From contig CAMKZP010000146.1 of assembly GCA_946477805.1 (NCBI GenBank), positions 1 to 8,174 on the forward strand: a DNA stretch of 8,174 nt, given 5' to 3'. The notes beneath the pieces were generated by a model that worked only from the letters and a program-made list of their open reading frames with translations, did no database searches and was not told the DNA's origin. Of the stretch, positions 5,813 through 8,174 are shown piece by piece. Every line of letters begins with the position of its first letter. The stretch's first letter is position 1. A program made the position numbers and the translations under genes. Origin of the DNA: an uncultured Enterobacter sp. (GTDB lineage: Bacteria; Pseudomonadota; Gammaproteobacteria; Enterobacterales; Enterobacteriaceae).

Positions 5813-6661
5813 ATGATCGCCATTACCGGCGCCACCGGCCAGCTAGGCCAGCACGTTATTGAAGCACTGTTAAAAACCGTTCCTGCGGGCCAGATTGTCG
5901 CCATTGTGCGTAATCCGGCGAAAGCTGAAGCATTACGCCAACAGGGCGTTGTGGTACGTCAGGCGGATTACACCGACGAAGCCGCGTTTATCGCCGCGCT
6001 GAACGGCGTGGATAAACTGCTGCTGATCTCCTCCAGCGAAGTGGGCCAGCGCGCCGCACAGCACCAGAACGTGATTAACGCCGCCAAAGCCGCTGGCGTG
6101 AAGTTTATCGCCTATACCAGCCTGCTGCATGCGGATACATCCCCGCTGGGCCTGCACGTCGAGCACGTCCAGACCGAGAAAGCGCTGGCAGAGTCCGGCG
6201 TGCCTTACGCCCTGCTGCGCAACGGCTGGTATACCGAAAACTATCTGGCGAGCGCGCCGCCTGCGCTGGAGCACGGCGTGTTTATCGGTGCCGCAGGAGA
6301 AGGCAAAATTGCCGCGGCGACCCGCGCGGATTACGCGGCAGCGGCGGCCAAAGTGGTTTCTGAGGAAGGTCACGCGGGCAACGTGTACGAGCTGGCGGGC
6401 GACAGCGCCTGGACGCTGAGCGAGCTGGCCGCGGAGCTAAGCAGGCAGAGCGGTAAGCCGGTGGCTTATCAGAACCTGAGCGAGGCCGATTTTGCCGCCG
6501 CGCTGAAGGGCGTCGGCCTGCCTGCCGGGCTGGCGGATATGCTGGCCGATTCCGACACCGGCGCCGCCAAAGGCGGCCTGTTCGACGACAGCCGTACCCT
6601 GAGCAGGCTGATTGGCCGCCCGACGACGCCGCTGGCGGAGAGCGTCAAAGCCCTCCTGTAA
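5813..6661 (+). CDS. qorB: QorB (YtfG), NADPH:quinone oxidoreductase
   Basis: A 282-aa cytoplasmic NmrA-like atypical short-chain dehydrogenase, close to E. coli QorB/YtfG (286 aa), which reduces quinones with NADPH. A Rossmann nucleotide-binding loop GATGQLG sits at residues 6-12. The second strand, AIVRNPAKA, carries Arg33, positioned for the NADPH 2'-phosphate. As in this family, a Tyr-XXX-Lys catalytic pair is not evident. ATG 5813 is preferred over the upstream in-frame GTG at 5762: it has AAGGAG (5799-5804) at good spacing and puts the Rossmann strand at the N-terminus, whereas the GTG would add 17 unrelated residues and lies within the operator-like dyad. It is divergent from its probable regulator ytfH. 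No terminator is seen after it, only a T run (6679-6684) without a stem, so read-through into the AraC gene is possible. Confidence 0.95.
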   Translation: MIAITGATGQLGQHVIEALLKTVPAGQIVAIVRNPAKAEALRQQGVVVRQADYTDEAAFIAALNGVDKLLLISSSEVGQRAAQHQNVINAAKAAGVKFIAYTSLLHADTSPLGLHVEHVQTEKALAESGVPYALLRNGWYTENYLASAPPALEHGVFIGAAGEGKIAAATRADYAAAAAKVVSEEGHAGNVYELAGDSAWTLSELAAELSRQSGKPVAYQNLSEADFAAALKGVGLPAGLADMLADSDTGAAKGGLFDDSRTLSRLIGRPTTPLAESVKALL

Positions 6662-6684
6662 TTGTTACGGATTGGTTATTTTTT

Positions 6685-6736
6685 GTGGCATCCCCTCGGG
6701 TCATCTCTGATAATAAAGCGATGACCCACGAGGAGG
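6685..6736 (+). promoter_or_regulatory. candidate promoter, dyad and ribosome site of the AraC gene
   Basis: GTGGCA (6685-6690; 4 of 6 to a -35), 18-base spacer, GATAAT (6709-6714; 5 of 6 to a -10). The -10 lies in the 14-base spacer of a perfect 8-bp inverted repeat, GGGTCATC (6698-6705)/GATGACCC (6720-6727). After a two-base bulge the arms extend by CCTC (6694-6697)/GAGG (6730-6733). The right arm thus reaches the perfect AGGAGG ribosome site (6731-6736) that sets the GTG start at 6743. Arm centres are 22 bp apart, about two helical turns, as expected for an operator around the -10. The RNA hairpin would exist only in read-through transcripts from qorB. Confidence 0.42.
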
Positions 6737-6742
6737 CTCACC

Positions 6743-7567
6743 GTGCAAGGCGTACCGGAACAGTTCATTGACGAGAGAGACAGCGCGCGCTTTCGCCATC
6801 TGGCGCAGCTGCCCGGCCTGGAGCTTTATCACGCCCATATCTCAGACTACGCCTTTGAGCCTCACACCCATGAAGCCTTCGGTATCGGCACCATCGAAAC
6901 CGGTGCCGAACGCTTCCGCTATCGCGGCACCCAGCATCTCGCCCCTGAGAAATCCGTGGTCACCATGAACCCGGACGAGATCCACACCGGGGAGTCCGCA
7001 ACCGTTGACGGCTGGCGCTACCGGATGGTCTATATCGAACCCGACCTGCTGGAAGAGGTCACCGGCCTGCGGCACTGGTGGTTTAGCGACGTCACCCGCT
7101 ACGATCCGCTGCGCTCGCAGCAAATCGGTCAGCTGATTTACGGCCTGTGGCACACCAACGACCCGCTGGCGCAAAAGGGGTTACTGCTGGATCTGATCGA
7201 AACGTTCCGGCCGTTAGCCCATCACGCCCCGGTGATCCAGGAAGGCGCGCACCGGTTTGAGCGCGTGCGCGACTATCTGCACGACAACTATATGCACCCC
7301 CTGACGCTGGACGAGCTGGCAAACGTCGTCTCGCTTAGCCCGTACCATTTCCAGCGCCAGTTTAAGGCCCACTTCCACGTGACGCCGCATCAGATGCTGA
7401 TGGCGATCCGCCTGTGGCGCGCCAAAGCGTTCCTCACCCACGGCATGCCCGCCGCCGAAGTGGCTGCCGCAGCCGGGCTCACCGATCAGTCCCACTTAAC
7501 CCGCGCTTTTACCCGCCGCTACGGCATTACGCCCGTGCGTTATCAGAAGCAGGTCACGCGGCGCTAA
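6743..7567 (+). CDS. AraC-family transcriptional regulator
   Basis: A 274-aa cytoplasmic regulator. The N-terminal half (about 25-100) is an AraC-type cupin sensor: PHTHEAFGIG (40-49) and NPDEIHTGE (76-84), with His41, His43 and His81 likely facing the ligand pocket. The C-terminal 100 residues hold the paired helix-turn-helix: first LTLDELANVVSLSPYHFQRQF (187-207), second AAEVAAAAGLTDQSHLTRAF (237-256), followed by RRYGITPVRYQ, the family signature. The start is GTG with AGGAGG six bases upstream; no in-frame ATG occurs before residue 75. It is not present between qorB and ytfF in E. coli K-12 as I remember that locus, but its composition looks like its neighbours'. It is followed 75 bp later by the permease ytfF, so control of ytfF, or of itself, is the best guess; the ligand is unknown. 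No specific gene name is supported. Confidence 0.9.
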   Translation: MQGVPEQFIDERDSARFRHLAQLPGLELYHAHISDYAFEPHTHEAFGIGTIETGAERFRYRGTQHLAPEKSVVTMNPDEIHTGESATVDGWRYRMVYIEPDLLEEVTGLRHWWFSDVTRYDPLRSQQIGQLIYGLWHTNDPLAQKGLLLDLIETFRPLAHHAPVIQEGAHRFERVRDYLHDNYMHPLTLDELANVVSLSPYHFQRQFKAHFHVTPHQMLMAIRLWRAKAFLTHGMPAAEVAAAAGLTDQSHLTRAFTRRYGITPVRYQKQVTRR

Positions 7568-7642
7568 TGCGCAACCTCATACAATACGCGCGCGTTTTGC
7601 CCTCCTAGACTGAATGCAGAGTAAATCAATGTGGGTGGAAAA

Positions 7643-8174
7643 ATGATTAGCGGCGTGTTGTATGCCCTGCTTGCAGGTCTGATGTGGGGGCTGATTTTTG
7701 TCGGCCCTCTGATAGTGCCGGAGTACCCGGCGATACTGCAGTCTACCGGGCGTTATCTGGCGCTGGGGCTGATCGCCCTCCCTCTGGCCTGGCTTGGGCG
7801 CGCGCGTCTGCGCCAGCTCAGCCGCCGGGACTGGGTAACCGCGCTGGCGCTGACCATGATGGGCAACCTCATCTATTACGTCTGCCTGGCAAGCGCCATC
7901 CAGCGGACCGGCGCGCCGGTTTCTACCATGATCATCGGCACGCTGCCGGTGGTTATCCCCGTGTTCGCCAATCTGCTCTACAGCCATCGGGACGGCAGGC
8001 TGGCGTGGTCGAAGATGATGCCCGCGCTGGGGTGCATCGCCGTCGGGCTGGTGTGCGTAAACGTTGCCGAGCTGCGTCACGGGCTGGAGAATTTCAGCGC
8101 GTGGCGCTACGGTTCCGGGATCTTTTTAGCCTTCATTTCCGTCATCTGCTGGGCATGGTACGCCCTGCGCAACG
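7643..8174 (+). CDS. ytfF: YtfF, EamA/DMT-family inner-membrane permease (3' truncated)
   Basis: The first 177 codons of a membrane protein with no stop before the window ends. The start, MISGVLYALLAGLMWGLIFVG, and NLIYYVCLASAIQRTGAPVST match remembered E. coli YtfF (about 320 aa), a drug/metabolite transporter-superfamily protein of unknown substrate. Hydrophobic segments fall near 3-24, 33-52, 65-84, 92-112, 123-141 and from 157 to beyond 173, fitting the first of two EamA repeats in a ten-helix protein. ATG 7643 follows a modest GGTGG (7634-7638). A weak promoter-like pair (TTGCCC 7597-7602, TAAATC 7622-7627, spacer 19) lies in the 75-bp gap; co-transcription with the AraC gene is equally possible. 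The remaining roughly 145 residues are off the contig. Confidence 0.94.
   Translation, partial: MISGVLYALLAGLMWGLIFVGPLIVPEYPAILQSTGRYLALGLIALPLAWLGRARLRQLSRRDWVTALALTMMGNLIYYVCLASAIQRTGAPVSTMIIGTLPVVIPVFANLLYSHRDGRLAWSKMMPALGCIAVGLVCVNVAELRHGLENFSAWRYGSGIFLAFISVICWAWYALRN

Noticed and set aside
6661..6690. Rho-independent terminator after qorB
   Set aside because: There is a T run at 6679-6684 but no stable stem before it.
7577..8080. 167-codon open frame on the minus strand opposite ytfF
   Set aside because: The plus strand here encodes a convincing membrane protein matching YtfF; the antisense product is Gln/His/Arg-rich and resembles no family.

Overview
The window is a chromosomal stretch of a gamma-proteobacterium of the Enterobacteriaceae, most like Enterobacter, Lelliottia, Leclercia or Klebsiella. 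The basis is gene order and near-identity to the Escherichia coli ytf region as I remember it. The order is ytfL(+), ytfK(-), ytfJ(+), cysQ(-), cpdB(+), ytfH(-), qorB/ytfG(+), an AraC-family regulator(+), then ytfF(+). Apart from the AraC gene this is the E. coli K-12 order read from the opposite strand. G+C is high with strong third-position bias, which produces long meaningless antisense ORFs. No phage, insertion sequence, CRISPR array, tRNA or rRNA is visible.

The first 35 bases are not genomic. Positions 2-35 match the Illumina Nextera (Tn5) transposase adapter, so this is an untrimmed contig edge. ytfL therefore lacks its N-terminus, and the apparent GTG start at 21 is an artefact. At the other end ytfF runs off the window after 177 codons.

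Layout. 36-1259: partial ytfL/paeA (CNNM/CBS-domain membrane protein, polyamine export) and its terminator. 1285-1815: ytfK (small activator of SpoT-dependent (p)ppGpp accumulation) facing away from ytfJ across a 324-bp gap. A palindromic TTTGCAAA in that gap could be the -35 of both divergent promoters. 1816-3107: ytfJ (periplasmic thioredoxin-fold protein) converging on cysQ (PAP phosphatase) with a 7-bp tail overlap. 3298-5241: cpdB, the periplasmic 2',3'-cyclic phosphodiesterase/3'-nucleotidase, divergent from cysQ. Both enzymes act on 3'-phosphorylated adenosine nucleotides, in different compartments. 5246-5320: a probably bidirectional terminator and a degenerate REP-like palindrome. 5342-6661: ytfH (HxlR-family, single-cysteine regulator) divergent from qorB (quinone oxidoreductase), with an ACT..AGT dyad between them, which suggests a redox-sensing pair. 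6743-8174: an AraC-family regulator followed by ytfF (EamA/DMT-family permease), probably a regulator-transporter pair.

I did not find a new multi-gene system. The most interesting signals are in the control regions: the possible shared -35, the HxlR-type operator, and the dyad that surrounds the AraC gene's -10 and reaches its Shine-Dalgarno sequence. The AraC gene is the one accessory element in an otherwise conserved core region.
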